From: Psychrobacter sp. M13
Lineage (GTDB): Bacteria; Pseudomonadota; Gammaproteobacteria; Pseudomonadales; Moraxellaceae
Assembly (NCBI RefSeq): GCF_030718935.1
Contig: NZ_CP132194.1
Coordinates: 2,666,001-2,730,000 of the forward strand
Direction: 5' to 3'
DNA: 64,000 bases
Numbering within the stretch: the stretch's first letter is position 1; each line of letters starts with the position of its first letter. Of this stretch, positions 7,870-16,829 are shown one piece after another. Position numbers and translations under genes: made by a program. The notes beneath the pieces are model-generated. The model did no database searches. It had not been told where the DNA came from and was given only the letters and a program-made list of their open reading frames with translations.

Positions 7870-8886
7870 ATGACGGCATCAAAGCCTGATGAAGCTTTAT
7901 CAGAATCAACGTCAACTTCGTCGAACCAAACACTTGATAGCGTAGCGCCGACTCACGATAGCGCCAAGCAGTTTTTTGCTGTTTATATTAAAGGTATGGC
8001 GATGGGCGCTGCTGACATTGTCCCAGGTGTCTCTGGCGGCACCATTGCGCTGATTGCAGGTATCTATCAGCGCCTGATTAATGCGCTAGGTAGTATTGGC
8101 CCTAATCTGTGGTCAGTATTTCGCAGACAAGGTAGCATCAAGGGCTTTATGGAAGTATGGCGACAAGTTGATGCTACTTTTTTATTATTTCTGCTATTAG
8201 GTATTGGCACTAGCATCGTCACTTTAGCAGGTATTATCAAAGGCTTGCTCGACAATCAACCACTACTGATTTGGTCGTTCTTTTTTGGTCTAGTGGTAGC
8301 GACAGTACTACTCTTGCTAACTGAAATAAAACGCTGGAATGCTGCGCGCGCAGGATTATTTATCACAGGCTTAGTAGTCGCAGTTGTCATTAGTAGTTTG
8401 CCGCTACTGGCAGGCAGTCCAAGCTTACCCTATCTGTTTTTTGCAGGCGCTATTGCTATTTGTGCGATGATCCTACCGGGAGTATCTGGATCCTTTATCT
8501 TATTGCTGTTAGGCGCTTATGATACGGTTTTGGAGGCGGTACATACCTTTGATTTGACGACTATCATTACTTTAATGGCGGGTATGCTCACAGGGCTATT
8601 GCTATTTACCCGCATACTAAAATGGCTACTATCGCGCTATTATCAGGCCACGCTGGCGCTGCTTACTGGCTTTATTGCAGGCTCATTAGTAAAGGTTTGG
8701 CCTTGGAAAGTAGATGCTTTGGGCAGTCTAAACGCTGAGGCTATCACTAATGTTGCACCTTGGGCGTACCCTACTGGCGCTCATTGGCTCACCACGCTAA
8801 GTCTTATGTTATTAGGCGCAGTATTGGTATCATTACTGTCTTGGTGGGGACATCGGACTAATCATTCAAAGCTTATTGACGAATAA
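7870..8886 (+). CDS. DUF368 membrane protein (PopT-type polyprenyl-phosphate transporter)
   Basis: A 338-residue polytopic inner-membrane protein of the DUF368 family. The family signature appears twice: GAADIVPGVSGGTIA at residues 47-61 and ILPGVSGSFI at 201-210. This indicates the internal inverted duplication typical of the family. About eight hydrophobic segments follow a 35-residue hydrophilic N-terminus. DUF368 proteins (PopT) have been shown in other bacteria to return undecaprenyl phosphate across the cytoplasmic membrane for reuse in envelope synthesis; the role here is by family membership. AGGAG lies just before the ATG at 7870. It stands alone between serB and a small membrane protein. 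Confidence 0.88.
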   Translation: MTASKPDEALSESTSTSSNQTLDSVAPTHDSAKQFFAVYIKGMAMGAADIVPGVSGGTIALIAGIYQRLINALGSIGPNLWSVFRRQGSIKGFMEVWRQVDATFLLFLLLGIGTSIVTLAGIIKGLLDNQPLLIWSFFFGLVVATVLLLLTEIKRWNAARAGLFITGLVVAVVISSLPLLAGSPSLPYLFFAGAIAICAMILPGVSGSFILLLLGAYDTVLEAVHTFDLTTIITLMAGMLTGLLLFTRILKWLLSRYYQATLALLTGFIAGSLVKVWPWKVDALGSLNAEAITNVAPWAYPTGAHWLTTLSLMLLGAVLVSLLSWWGHRTNHSKLIDE

Positions 8887-9085
8887 AACGAATGATCACG
8901 ATAGTAAATAAAATCTTTGGTAGATATAGATATCTTGCATCATCAAAAAGCAATGTCGAAAAGGTAATTCTTTCTCCTAAAAATAGACGTCAACGGTTGT
9001 CGCAAAGTCGCGTTTTGGTCTTTCGATATACAGGCAAAACTCTCATAATAGGGTATTGAAATTCACCTTTTGCATAGCGAGATGA

Positions 9086-9493
9086 ATGATGCTTTTGACA
9101 CTATTATCGAGTAGCACTCTAGCCAGTATTTCTGTAGGCTCTCTAAGCGGCGCGGCTATACTAGGCTATGGCTTATTAGCCAGTTTGATTTTTGCCATCG
9201 CCCTATCCTCTCAGCGCTGGCTACTTTGGTATGTACTCGGCGGCGTCCTCTACTGGCTAGCTGTTGAGATTATTCAGAGCCTATTGATAAGCTGGACGAC
9301 ATTGTCCCAATGGCATACGTATGTCGTGGCTATGGGTATTAGTTGGCTGCCATTATTTGCTTGGGTGCTCTATCGCGCCGTGCGTTATGAGGATGTTAGC
9401 CCTACTTTGCAGCAACAGCGCGAGCTTGAGGCTGCGCGTTATGTTGAGCATAGCCCTATTTATGATGATGATTATACGCCACGCTTTGAGTAG
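9086..9493 (+). CDS. Small hypothetical membrane protein
   Basis: A 135-residue protein with three or four hydrophobic segments (about 5-20, 24-43, 46-70, 80-98) and a hydrophilic C-terminal tail of about 35 residues rich in Glu, Tyr and Asp. I recognise no family. Two adjacent ATG codons at 9086 and 9089 are possible starts; AGCGAG upstream is a modest ribosome site. A rho-independent terminator follows 58 bases after the stop, which supports it as a separate transcription unit. Confidence 0.6.
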   Translation: MMLLTLLSSSTLASISVGSLSGAAILGYGLLASLIFAIALSSQRWLLWYVLGGVLYWLAVEIIQSLLISWTTLSQWHTYVVAMGISWLPLFAWVLYRAVRYEDVSPTLQQQRELEAARYVEHSPIYDDDYTPRFE

Positions 9494-9550
9494 TTCAATA
9501 ATAAAAGTATTGCTTTAATATCCAAAATCAAACTATGCATCACAAATTAT

Positions 9551-9573
9551 GCGCCTTATCAGGGCGCTTTTTT
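9551..9573 (+). terminator. Rho-independent terminator
   Basis: GCGCC (9551-9555) pairs with GGCGC (9563-9567) and is followed by six T residues. It sits between the small membrane protein gene and the SCP2-like gene. Confidence 0.75.
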
Positions 9574-9731
9574 ATTCACTTAATATATTGTTTTGCAAGC
9601 GTTATATCTCAAAACTGATGAATAAATAATGACAATTGAGTTATAATTTAGCACTATAATTTTGCTAACAATTACTATAGAGTACCTTTAATTTTTATTC
9701 ACCTCTTTATCCTCTATTTAGGAGATCCATC

Positions 9732-10238
9732 ATGTTTACTATTCCTGTGTTAGATATAAAATCTGATCCATTAGATGCTCTACTAGCTATCGTAGGCTAT
9801 CGCTTATCGATGCTCGCTGATAGCGATAACGAAGACTTTAAGGCCAAGTTAGCGGATCGCAAAGTTACTATTGAATTCATTAGTGAAGCCTCTGATATAG
9901 CGCGTTACTTTAGCTTTGACAACGGTCAGTTCACGCAGCACAGTGGTCATGCCGATAATGCTGATTTGACTATTAAGTTTAAAGACTCTATGACAGGGGT
10001 TAAGCTATTGACTAAAGGCAGCTTGCCTGGCTTTATGACGGCAGTGCAAGAAGGCAACCTAAGCATTGAGGGCGATTATAGCCTCCTTATGTGGTTCAAT
10101 AAGCTTGCCAAACATATCGTCCCTGAGATTCCAGAAGAGCTACAGCCACATATTCAAAGAGCTAAACCTTATGTCTATAAAGCGCAACAGTTTGCAGAGC
10201 ATTGGGTCGGTGTGGCTAAACATAAACTAGGTAAATAG
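9732..10238 (+). CDS. SCP2-like sterol/lipid-carrier domain protein
   Basis: A 168-residue soluble protein whose middle part (about 45-128) fits the SCP2 fold: alternating strands KVTIEFI, ARYFSFDNGQF and ADLTIKFKD, then the helix TGVKLLTKGSLPGFMTAVQEG, then the strand NLSIEGDYSLLM. SCP2-type proteins bind lipids or ubiquinone intermediates (compare UbiJ and UbiT), and the cargo here is unknown. No signal peptide. GGAG lies nine bases before the ATG. It has its own downstream terminator. Family level is reasonably sure, function is not. Confidence 0.7.
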   Translation: MFTIPVLDIKSDPLDALLAIVGYRLSMLADSDNEDFKAKLADRKVTIEFISEASDIARYFSFDNGQFTQHSGHADNADLTIKFKDSMTGVKLLTKGSLPGFMTAVQEGNLSIEGDYSLLMWFNKLAKHIVPEIPEELQPHIQRAKPYVYKAQQFAEHWVGVAKHKLGK

Positions 10239-10327
10239 TTTAGCCAGCTTGACATAGGACATAGTAACGCTAAAGCTCAGTTCTGATAATTTATGGCTCT
10301 GCTAGTACTAGGTTCTGCTAAGATACT

Positions 10328-10362
10328 AAGGTTGCGGTATACTAATACGGCAACCTTTTTTA
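10328..10362 (+). terminator. Rho-independent terminator
   Basis: AAGGTTGC (10328-10335) pairs with GCAACCTT (10350-10357), an inner GTAT/ATAC pair extends the hairpin, and a T run follows. It separates the SCP2-like gene from bioB. Confidence 0.8.
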
Positions 10363-10407
10363 TGATTCAAATTTTGGTTTTACTCTATTTTTATAAAAGG
10401 ACTTATC

Positions 10408-11547
10408 ATGGCAGGCCTGCTAAGTATCACTGAACCTACCTTATCTACTGACACTGACACTCTAACTGAAAATAATTTTGCTGATAATACATCAAAAACA
10501 AATACGACTTCACTGGCCAATAAACCCAGTCGCCAGCAGGTTAAAGCGCTATTTGAATTGCCATTATTAGACTTGTTATCACAAGCACAGGCCATTCACC
10601 GTCAGCACTTTACCGCTAACGAAGTACAAATCAGTACTTTGTTGTCAATCAAAACGGGCAACTGTCCTGAGGACTGTGGCTACTGCTCACAATCTGGTCA
10701 CCACCGTGATAAGACCAAGTTGCAAGCTGAAAAACGCTTAGAAGTTGATAAAGTTATAGCAGCGGCACGGCGTGCCAAAGCGACCGGCTCATCGCGTTTT
10801 TGCATGGGCGCGGCGTGGAAGCATCCTAGCGCCAAAGACATGCCTTATGTGGTCGAATTAATCAAAGAAGTCAAAGACTTAGGGCTTGAGACCTGTATGA
10901 CTCTAGGCATGCTCAACCCCGAGCAAGCAGGCCAATTAGCCGATGCTGGACTCGACTACTATAACCATAACCTTGATACCTCTAGAAACTATTATGATCA
11001 AGTGGTCAGCACTCGTAGCTATGACGATCGTCTAGATACGCTAAGTAATGTACGCGCTTCGGGCATCAATGTCTGTAGCGGTAATATCGTTGGCATGGGT
11101 GAGAGCCGTGATGATCGGATTGACTGGCTGTGCGAGCTGATCAAAATGCCCAAAGCGCCAGAGTCGATACCTGTTAATCTATTAGTGCCGATAGCGGGCA
11201 CGCCGCTGGGTGATAAAGTGCTAAGCGAGGGTGAGCTGTCAGTACTCGAGTGGATACGTACTATTGCCGTGACTCGCATTTGCTGTCCGACCAGTTATGT
11301 GCGCCTATCGGCGGGTCGTGAGAGCTTATCTGATAGTGAGCAAGCGCTGGCCTTTATGGCAGGAGCAAACTCGTTCTTTTATGGTGATAAGCTACTGACT
11401 ACTGGTAATGCCAGTCAGGCTAGTGATGATAGACTCATGCGTGAGCTGGGCTTGACTAAGCATATTGCAGCACCCAGAGCGCCCAAGCTGTTGCCTGTCA
11501 CTGACGCTATGAGTGGTCATCAGATGCAAGTTTTATTAGCCGAATAA
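10408..11547 (+). CDS. bioB: Biotin synthase
   Basis: Radical SAM enzyme that inserts sulfur into dethiobiotin, the last step of biotin synthesis. The [4Fe-4S] motif CPEDCGYC gives Cys86, Cys90 and Cys93. The conserved segments [17 protein letters not shown] and [10 protein letters not shown], and later LVPIAGTPL, supply the other cluster and substrate contacts. The protein is 379 residues long, with a Thr/Asn-rich N-terminal extension of about 40 residues compared with the usual 330-350. AAAGGA before the ATG at 10408 supports this start. No other bio genes are adjacent, so the pathway is split in this genome. Confidence 0.97.
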   Translation: MAGLLSITEPTLSTDTDTLTENNFADNTSKTNTTSLANKPSRQQVKALFELPLLDLLSQAQAIHRQHFTANEVQISTLLSIKTGNCPEDCGYCSQSGHHRDKTKLQAEKRLEVDKVIAAARRAKATGSSRFCMGAAWKHPSAKDMPYVVELIKEVKDLGLETCMTLGMLNPEQAGQLADAGLDYYNHNLDTSRNYYDQVVSTRSYDDRLDTLSNVRASGINVCSGNIVGMGESRDDRIDWLCELIKMPKAPESIPVNLLVPIAGTPLGDKVLSEGELSVLEWIRTIAVTRICCPTSYVRLSAGRESLSDSEQALAFMAGANSFFYGDKLLTTGNASQASDDRLMRELGLTKHIAAPRAPKLLPVTDAMSGHQMQVLLAE

Positions 11548-11669
11548 GTTTTTGCTTAGATAAGTTGCGGTCATAGTGAGTCTGATAGCTGTTAAAGCAA
11601 GTCAATATACGTTAAGCTTGCCCGCATTTAAACATGGCTAAACACAGCTAGAGCATTAGGAATATAAGC

Positions 11670-12104
11670 ATGATAGAGTATATAAACTGGATTAAAGCGG
11701 CTCACGTTATCTCAATGGTAACTTGGTTTGCAGCGATTTTCTACTTGCCGCGCCTGTTTGTCTATCATGCCATGAGCGAGGATAGAATAAGTCAGGATCG
11801 CTTTGTGATTATGGAGCGCAAGCTGTATCGCGGTATTATGATCCCATCAATGATAGCGACGTGGGCGCTTGGCTTGTGGATGGTATATCTGGGCTGGGAG
11901 GTCTATAAAACTCAGGGCTGGTTACACCTAAAAATAGTCTTAGTAATTCTATTATCTGCTTATAATGGCGCCTGCGGATTTTATCGTAAAAAGCTAATAG
12001 ACAACCCTCAATATAAGTCACACGTGTTTTGGCGCTGGTTCAATGAAGTGCCTGTTTTTGCGCTGATATTTATCGTAATTTTGGTAATCGTAAAACCCTT
12101 TTAA
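11670..12104 (+). CDS. hemJ: Protoporphyrinogen oxidase HemJ
   Basis: A 144-residue membrane protein of the HemJ family, which oxidises protoporphyrinogen IX to protoporphyrin IX in bacteria that lack HemG and HemY. Four hydrophobic helices are visible. The conserved N-terminal WIKAAHVISMVTWFA carries His12, and the later LHLKIVLV carries Lys88; these match the conserved His and Lys known to be essential in the family. The NPQYKSHVFWRWFNEVPV segment is also typical. A strong terminator follows directly. It stands alone, unlinked to other heme genes. Confidence 0.92.
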   Translation: MIEYINWIKAAHVISMVTWFAAIFYLPRLFVYHAMSEDRISQDRFVIMERKLYRGIMIPSMIATWALGLWMVYLGWEVYKTQGWLHLKIVLVILLSAYNGACGFYRKKLIDNPQYKSHVFWRWFNEVPVFALIFIVILVIVKPF

Positions 12105-12124
12105 AACCACATTATCTATAAAAT

Positions 12125-12159
12125 AAAAGCGTCCGTAATACTTAGTTACGGACGCTTTT
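12125..12159. terminator. Bidirectional rho-independent terminator
   Basis: Fourteen-base perfect arms (12125-12138 and 12146-12159) around a seven-base loop, with A-rich and T-rich flanks on the two strands. It serves hemJ (+) and the convergent secreted protein gene (-). Confidence 0.92.
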
Positions 12160-12184
12160 TTATGGCGAGTAGCTTTTTGTTATT

Positions 12185-12943
12185 CTAAATAACAGGTCGC
12201 ATGATTTGATAGACATTACTTAAGTCATAAACCCGATAGCGTGCAGGCTCACGACGACTCTCACCTGCATAGCTCAGTATTAGCGCTTGCTTGGCTGACT
12301 CATCGACCCAACCGACAAACATGCCGCTGTGCTCAACGCCGTTATAGCCATGATTGATATAATATAGCCAATCGCCAATCTCAATCTCACTGCTATTGGC
12401 ATAAGGGCCTTGTCTATAAGATCCTTTATGCAGGGTATCACGCGTCACGCCAGCACGATTGAACACGGCATTGAGATAGTCCCAGCAACCCCCTTGAATA
12501 ATAGTGCGCTCATTAAGTGCCATTTTACGAGCGGTGCTAACAACCTCGCGAGCAGCAGGGCTACTTTGCATTTCAGCTTGACTTAGCAGCGACAAATATT
12601 CGCTATCGACATTGTCATAGCTACCTGAAAGAAAGGCCGGTAGCACAGAGGGCGTCGGCTCTATTTCAGGATAGCGATAAGTGTTAGTAGTAGCACTCTC
12701 ATTATAGTTATAAGTAGGTGCTGATGTAGATGCCGCACGCTTGATAGTGGAGCGGGTACTGACTCTAGCAGAAGGGGCTGCCAGCTCAGGTTGCGCAGAC
12801 TTTTGCGCGATGAGAGCGCTCATATTATCGGCCTGAGCTTGGCTGGTGACACTTAGCATTGATAGTAATAAAGCGGTTATCGGTATTATTTTAGTCACAC
12901 AAGATAAACTATTATTTAACGCGCTGATCGATGCTTGTGGCAT
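12185..12943 (-). CDS. Secreted NlpC/P60-like (papain-fold) protein, putative
   Basis: The frame is open further upstream to 13102, but the ATG at 12943 has GAGGAG just before it and starts a good signal peptide (hydrophobic 19-31, cleavage after AQA near 37), giving 252 residues. A disordered Ser/Thr/Pro-rich region (about 45-105) precedes a folded C-terminal domain. There, GGCWDYLNAVFNRAG (Cys153) and EHSGMFVGW (His205) have the spacing and flavour of the Cys and His of NlpC/P60-like cysteine peptidases, with EIGDWLYY between them. This suggests a periplasmic cell-wall hydrolase or amidase, but the match is by pattern only. Convergent with hemJ. Confidence 0.55.
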   Translation of the reverse strand: MPQASISALNNSLSCVTKIIPITALLLSMLSVTSQAQADNMSALIAQKSAQPELAAPSARVSTRSTIKRAASTSAPTYNYNESATTNTYRYPEIEPTPSVLPAFLSGSYDNVDSEYLSLLSQAEMQSSPAAREVVSTARKMALNERTIIQGGCWDYLNAVFNRAGVTRDTLHKGSYRQGPYANSSEIEIGDWLYYINHGYNGVEHSGMFVGWVDESAKQALILSYAGESRREPARYRVYDLSNVYQIMRPVI

Positions 12944-13131
12944 GATTAACTCCTCACAAAACAGCAAAAATAACTCAGTTAGCATAGCGTCTGATTCAGT
13001 CGCTATGAAAGTATAAGATCTAGTTATAAACCATTTTGAAAGCGAGCTGCAAGCATTATTACTCATTTTTGGACAAAAAGAGGTTTTGAAGAATAAGTGC
13101 AAGGTAGGTGCAAGATTTTAGTAATAAACAG

Positions 13132-13623
13132 CTAGTCACTTTTCATCTTAATATTAACATGGCGTTTATTAAGTGTTTGACCTTGCAAGATAGCTTTAGT
13201 CGCTTGGGCTTCTTGGCTATTATCAAAGCCGCTAATATGATATTTACGTACGTTTGTGGGATCGACGATCTGTAGCTGCTCACCGTATAACGTGATTTTG
13301 TCCCCGTCGGCTATAGTAATCGTGTTACGTTTGCCTTGATTCTCATGAATCAAGGACCCCGCACTGATCAACAATACGCCGCTATTAATCACGCCAGCCA
13401 TTGCTTTCTTACGCTGTTGGCGCTGCCTATTAAAAAAGAAACTTCCTATAATTAATAGTGCTAGCGCGGCAATAGATAAGCGCTCAGATAATAAGCTCAT
13501 CGCCATTGCCACTGCGATTGCGCCAATCAATAACGCCGACCCAAACCAAAATAGCCCATTATCGCTCGCTGGTGGCTGCTCCTGCAAAGTAATTTTGGCG
13601 CCCTCATCAGTGAGCTTAAGCAT
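13132..13623 (-). CDS. Hypothetical two-helix membrane protein
   Basis: A 163-residue protein with two adjacent hydrophobic helices (about 24-43 and 48-64), a basic segment RQRQQRKK, and a C-terminal domain of about 90 residues of alternating strands (GVLLISAGSLI, TITIADGDKITLYG, QLQIVDPTN). The hairpin of two helices with a soluble domain recalls small membrane-bound PH-like proteins, but no named family is recognised. It lies on the same strand between rph and the secreted protein gene, without overlap to either. Confidence 0.6.
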   Translation of the reverse strand: MLKLTDEGAKITLQEQPPASDNGLFWFGSALLIGAIAVAMAMSLLSERLSIAALALLIIGSFFFNRQRQQRKKAMAGVINSGVLLISAGSLIHENQGKRNTITIADGDKITLYGEQLQIVDPTNVRKYHISGFDNSQEAQATKAILQGQTLNKRHVNIKMKSD

Positions 13624-13713
13624 ATATTAGACCTCAATAGTTAATGGCTTAATAGGTGAAGGCGGTATCAAAAGTTATCAATAGCGAAGAATTGACTAAA
13701 CTGAACGATGACT

Positions 13714-14430
13714 CTACCAGCCCAAAGCCGTCTTTTGCATAGTAATAAGCTCAGCGATGCCCTGTTCAGCTAGCGCCAACATATCGTCCGCTTGCTTACG
13801 AGTAAACGGCTTTTCTTCAGCGGTGCCTTGGAGTTCAATAAACTCACCCTTTTGCGTCATTACAACGTTGAGATCAGTATCACAGCTGGCATCTTCTTCA
13901 TAGTTTAGATCTAGATACGCCTCACCATCCTTCATGCCGACAGAAACGGCTGCCACCAAGCCGATTAATGGATCGGCTTTGAGTTTTTTGGTTCGCTGCA
14001 ATCTCTCTATCGCATCAATCAAGGCAATAGCCGCGCCTGTGACACTAGCGGTACGTGTGCCTCCATCAGCTTGCAGGACATCACAGTCGAGATAAATCGT
14101 GTTTTCACCAAGCTTACTCAAATCTATCATCGCACGCAGACTACGACCGATCAGACGCTGAATCTCTTGAGTACGTCCTGACTGCTTGCCACGAGCGGCT
14201 TCGCGCTGGTTACGAGTATTAGTCGCGCGCGGTAGCATGCCATATTCAGCGGTAATCCATCCTTTGCCTTTGCCTTTAAGCCAACGCGGTACACCCGACT
14301 CGACACTAGCAGTACATAATACTTTGGTATCGCCAAAGCTGACCAATACTGAGCCTTCAGCGTGCTTGGTATAATGGCGCTCAAAGCTGATCGAACGAAG
14401 TTGATTAAGCTGGCGGTTATCATTACGCAT
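13714..14430 (-). CDS. rph: Ribonuclease PH
   Basis: Phosphate-dependent 3'-5' exoribonuclease that trims tRNA 3' ends. Starting at the ATG at 14430 gives 238 residues, exactly the usual length, with AGGAC upstream. An in-frame ATG farther upstream would add 41 atypical residues and is not used here. Signatures seen are the N-terminal [14 protein letters not shown], the phosphate-binding [16 protein letters not shown] with Arg86, and [18 protein letters not shown] at about 116-133. All catalytic regions are intact, unlike the frameshifted rph of E. coli K-12. The 5' flank carries 20-base tandem repeats. Confidence 0.97.
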   Translation of the reverse strand: MRNDNRQLNQLRSISFERHYTKHAEGSVLVSFGDTKVLCTASVESGVPRWLKGKGKGWITAEYGMLPRATNTRNQREAARGKQSGRTQEIQRLIGRSLRAMIDLSKLGENTIYLDCDVLQADGGTRTASVTGAAIALIDAIERLQRTKKLKADPLIGLVAAVSVGMKDGEAYLDLNYEEDASCDTDLNVVMTQKGEFIELQGTAEEKPFTRKQADDMLALAEQGIAELITMQKTALGW

Positions 14431-14610
14431 AAAGTGTCCTAGTATAAAATGAGTACGGTGTTGTGAATCATAAATAGCTAAACGGATAAACAGTGAATAA
14501 AATAAACCGTAAAATTGATGAGATATCCTAACGTGACAGTCGCGTAATAGCAAGATTTACGCTAGAAAAGCCTAACGTCATTGTGCGTTTAAAATGCAGA
14601 AAAACAAAGA

Positions 14611-14700
14611 TAAAGTATCTTTGTCTTTCTTAAAGTATCTTTGTTTTTCTTAAAGTAGCTTAGTTTAAGAACCTAGTTTAGAAATTTAGTTTAGAAACCT
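14611..14700. repeat. 20-base tandem repeat between rph and fadD
   Basis: Three consecutive 20-base units (14611-14630, 14631-14650, 14651-14670) share TAAAGTATCTTTGTYTTTCT; the third is diverged. They are followed by shorter TAGTTTAGAAA-type repeats to about 14700. They lie downstream of the nearer fadD gene and upstream of rph. Confidence 0.75.
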
Positions 14701-14732
14701 GATTATGGAGCTTATTAGAATAGGCAGCTAGA

Positions 14733-16457
14733 TTACTCTAAGCCTTCCATTTTACGTAGCTCTTTACGCAGTATTTTACCGACATTAGATTTAGGCAGCT
14801 CATCAACGAACTCAATATGACGCGGACGCTTATAGCCTGTTAAATGCTTTTTACCAAAATCAAGCAGCTCTTGTTCTGTGACCTCACCTTTTTTGACCAC
14901 AAACAGCTTTGGATCTTCACCGCGATCATCATTAGGTATGCCGATAGCGCCGCACTCTAATACATTAGGATGCTCCGTCATAACCTCTTCAATCTCATTA
15001 GGATAGACATTAAAACCTGAGACAATAATCATATCTTTTTTGCGATCAACGATTTTGATAAAGCCTTTTTCGTCCATAATACCAATATCACCCGTTTTCA
15101 AATAGCCATTAGCAGTAAAGGTGTTTTTGGTTTCATCAGGACGATTCTGATAGCCGATCATCACTTGTGGGCCTTTGACCGCTATCTCACCTCGTTCGCC
15201 TATTTCGACCTCATTCTCATCGTCATCGAGCAGTACCACATCAGTGCTAGAGGCGGGTATACCGATCTTACCTGTGAACTTAGCGATGGTCATCGGGTTA
15301 AACGCTACAACGGGCGAGGTCTCAGATAGACCATAGCCCTCAACGATAGGCAAGCCTGTGATCTGATGCCATTCTTTTGCCACGCTTGGTAGTACTGACA
15401 TACCGCCACCGATAGCGGCTTTTAGGTTGGAGAAGTCCAAATCAGCAAACGCCTTTTTTTGCACTAGACCATTGAATAACGTATTAACCGCTGGTATAAA
15501 GGCCGGCTTATATTTACCCATCTCTTTGATTAAACCATCCAAATCGCGCGGGTTCGGAATCAAGAGTCCAGCATAGCCTTGATACATACCGTACATTCCA
15601 CAAACCATGAACGAGAACACATGATACAGCGGTAGCGCCGTCAATATAACGTCATCGCTGCTGGCATCATCATCAAAAGCGCTATTCATCAGCGCACTGA
15701 TCTGGAGCATATTAGCGACCAAATTGCCATGGGATAGCATAGCGCCCTTGGCAACGCCCGTAGTGCCGCCTGTGTATTGTAGTAGTGCCACATCGCTCAG
15801 ATTCAGATAAGGACGCTGATATTTGCTAGCCGATACCGTATTGAGCGCCTCTTTAAAGCTAGTGCTCTTAGGTAAATTATACGCAGGAATCATCTTCTTA
15901 ATATAACGCGCGGCTAAATTGACAACGGTTCCCTTGATCGTCCCTAACATATCACCAATCTTGCAGACGACTACGTGCTTAACTTGACCTTTATCTTCGG
16001 CCTCTTCGTAGGTCTTGGCAAAATTCTCAACGATAAATAATGCTTTGGCGCCGCTATCATGCAGCTGATGTGACAGCTCGCGACTGGTATACATCGGATT
16101 GACATTGACGAGCACCATGCCTGCGCGGATGATACCAAGTGCAACGATAGGATACTGCAAAATATTCGGCATCATAACGGCAACTTTATCACCTTTATTC
16201 AATCCTAAAGATTGCAGATAACTGGCTATTTGTCGACTGTATAAATCCAATTCTTTAAAGCTAATAGAAGCGCCCATGCAGATATAAGCAGGCTTTTTGC
16301 CGTAACGGCGAAAGTTGCGCTCAAAGACATCAAGTAATGAGGTTTCGTCATCTGGCATATCGATAGTGGCATCGATACCGTAACGCTCATAAGCATTTAG
16401 CCAAGGTCTATCACTTGCAATAGTTGGCATCGTTGGAAACTCATTGGTATTAGTCAT
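14733..16457 (-). CDS. fadD: Long-chain fatty acid-CoA ligase (fadD copy 1)
   Basis: ATP-dependent acyl-CoA synthetase of the adenylate-forming superfamily, which activates fatty acids for beta-oxidation or lipid synthesis. The AMP-binding motif YTGGTTGVAKGA is at about 228-239, the A5-type motif GYGLSETSPV at about 365-375, the hinge region KTGDIGIMDEKGFIKIVDR at about 449-467, and the C-terminal catalytic-lysine segment PKSNVGKILRKELR at about 554-567. Length 574. A close paralogue of the same length lies 372 bases upstream on the same strand, the arrangement known as fadD1/fadD2 in Pseudomonas. AAAGGATAACC precedes the ATG. Confidence 0.93.
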   Translation of the reverse strand: MTNTNEFPTMPTIASDRPWLNAYERYGIDATIDMPDDETSLLDVFERNFRRYGKKPAYICMGASISFKELDLYSRQIASYLQSLGLNKGDKVAVMMPNILQYPIVALGIIRAGMVLVNVNPMYTSRELSHQLHDSGAKALFIVENFAKTYEEAEDKGQVKHVVVCKIGDMLGTIKGTVVNLAARYIKKMIPAYNLPKSTSFKEALNTVSASKYQRPYLNLSDVALLQYTGGTTGVAKGAMLSHGNLVANMLQISALMNSAFDDDASSDDVILTALPLYHVFSFMVCGMYGMYQGYAGLLIPNPRDLDGLIKEMGKYKPAFIPAVNTLFNGLVQKKAFADLDFSNLKAAIGGGMSVLPSVAKEWHQITGLPIVEGYGLSETSPVVAFNPMTIAKFTGKIGIPASSTDVVLLDDDENEVEIGERGEIAVKGPQVMIGYQNRPDETKNTFTANGYLKTGDIGIMDEKGFIKIVDRKKDMIIVSGFNVYPNEIEEVMTEHPNVLECGAIGIPNDDRGEDPKLFVVKKGEVTEQELLDFGKKHLTGYKRPRHIEFVDELPKSNVGKILRKELRKMEGLE

Positions 16458-16829
16458 CAGCAGGTTATCCTTTAATTAAGCTTAAAGCGCTACGCTTCAT
16501 ATGGTGAGCTTGAAAGTATTAGGCTTGAAAATACTAGGCTTACAGTTTGGCAATGAGCCGATATATTGTCGGGCATTTACTACTAAAATTTTAGAATTAT
16601 GTATGCTTTTAAGCGCTGTGTCATGTCGGTATTTGCTGGCACTATAGCAGTTTTGACATTATTTCTCTAGCTCCAACTCTGTTGATTAGTGGCTGCTTGA
16701 TTATTCACAACTATAGCGGTGATATCCATCTTACTAAGATGCTATGACCTAAAACCACAGCATAAAAAAATGATAAAGTAGCACTTAAGCCACCTTATCA
16801 TTTATTTTCTTACTGTTAACAATAACAAA
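16458..16829. other. Gap between the two fadD genes
   Basis: 372 bases. It holds a terminator for the upstream gene at 16767-16803 and a short direct repeat, two copies of GCTTGAAA-TA-TAG-type sequence around 16509-16538. The promoter of the downstream fadD should also lie here. No ORF or RNA gene seen. Confidence 0.55.
16767..16803 (-). terminator. Rho-independent terminator of the upstream fadD
   Basis: Read on the minus strand, AATGATAA-GGTGGC pairs with GTGCTAC-TTATCATT around a TTAA loop and is followed by seven T residues. Confidence 0.75.

Noticed and set aside
12944..13102. Upstream extension of the secreted NlpC/P60-like gene
   Set aside because: The extra 53 residues do not look like protein and would bury the signal peptide; GAGGAG marks the ATG at 12943.
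14431..14553. Upstream extension of rph
   Set aside because: The ATG at 14430 gives the exact family length of 238 and a normal N-terminus.
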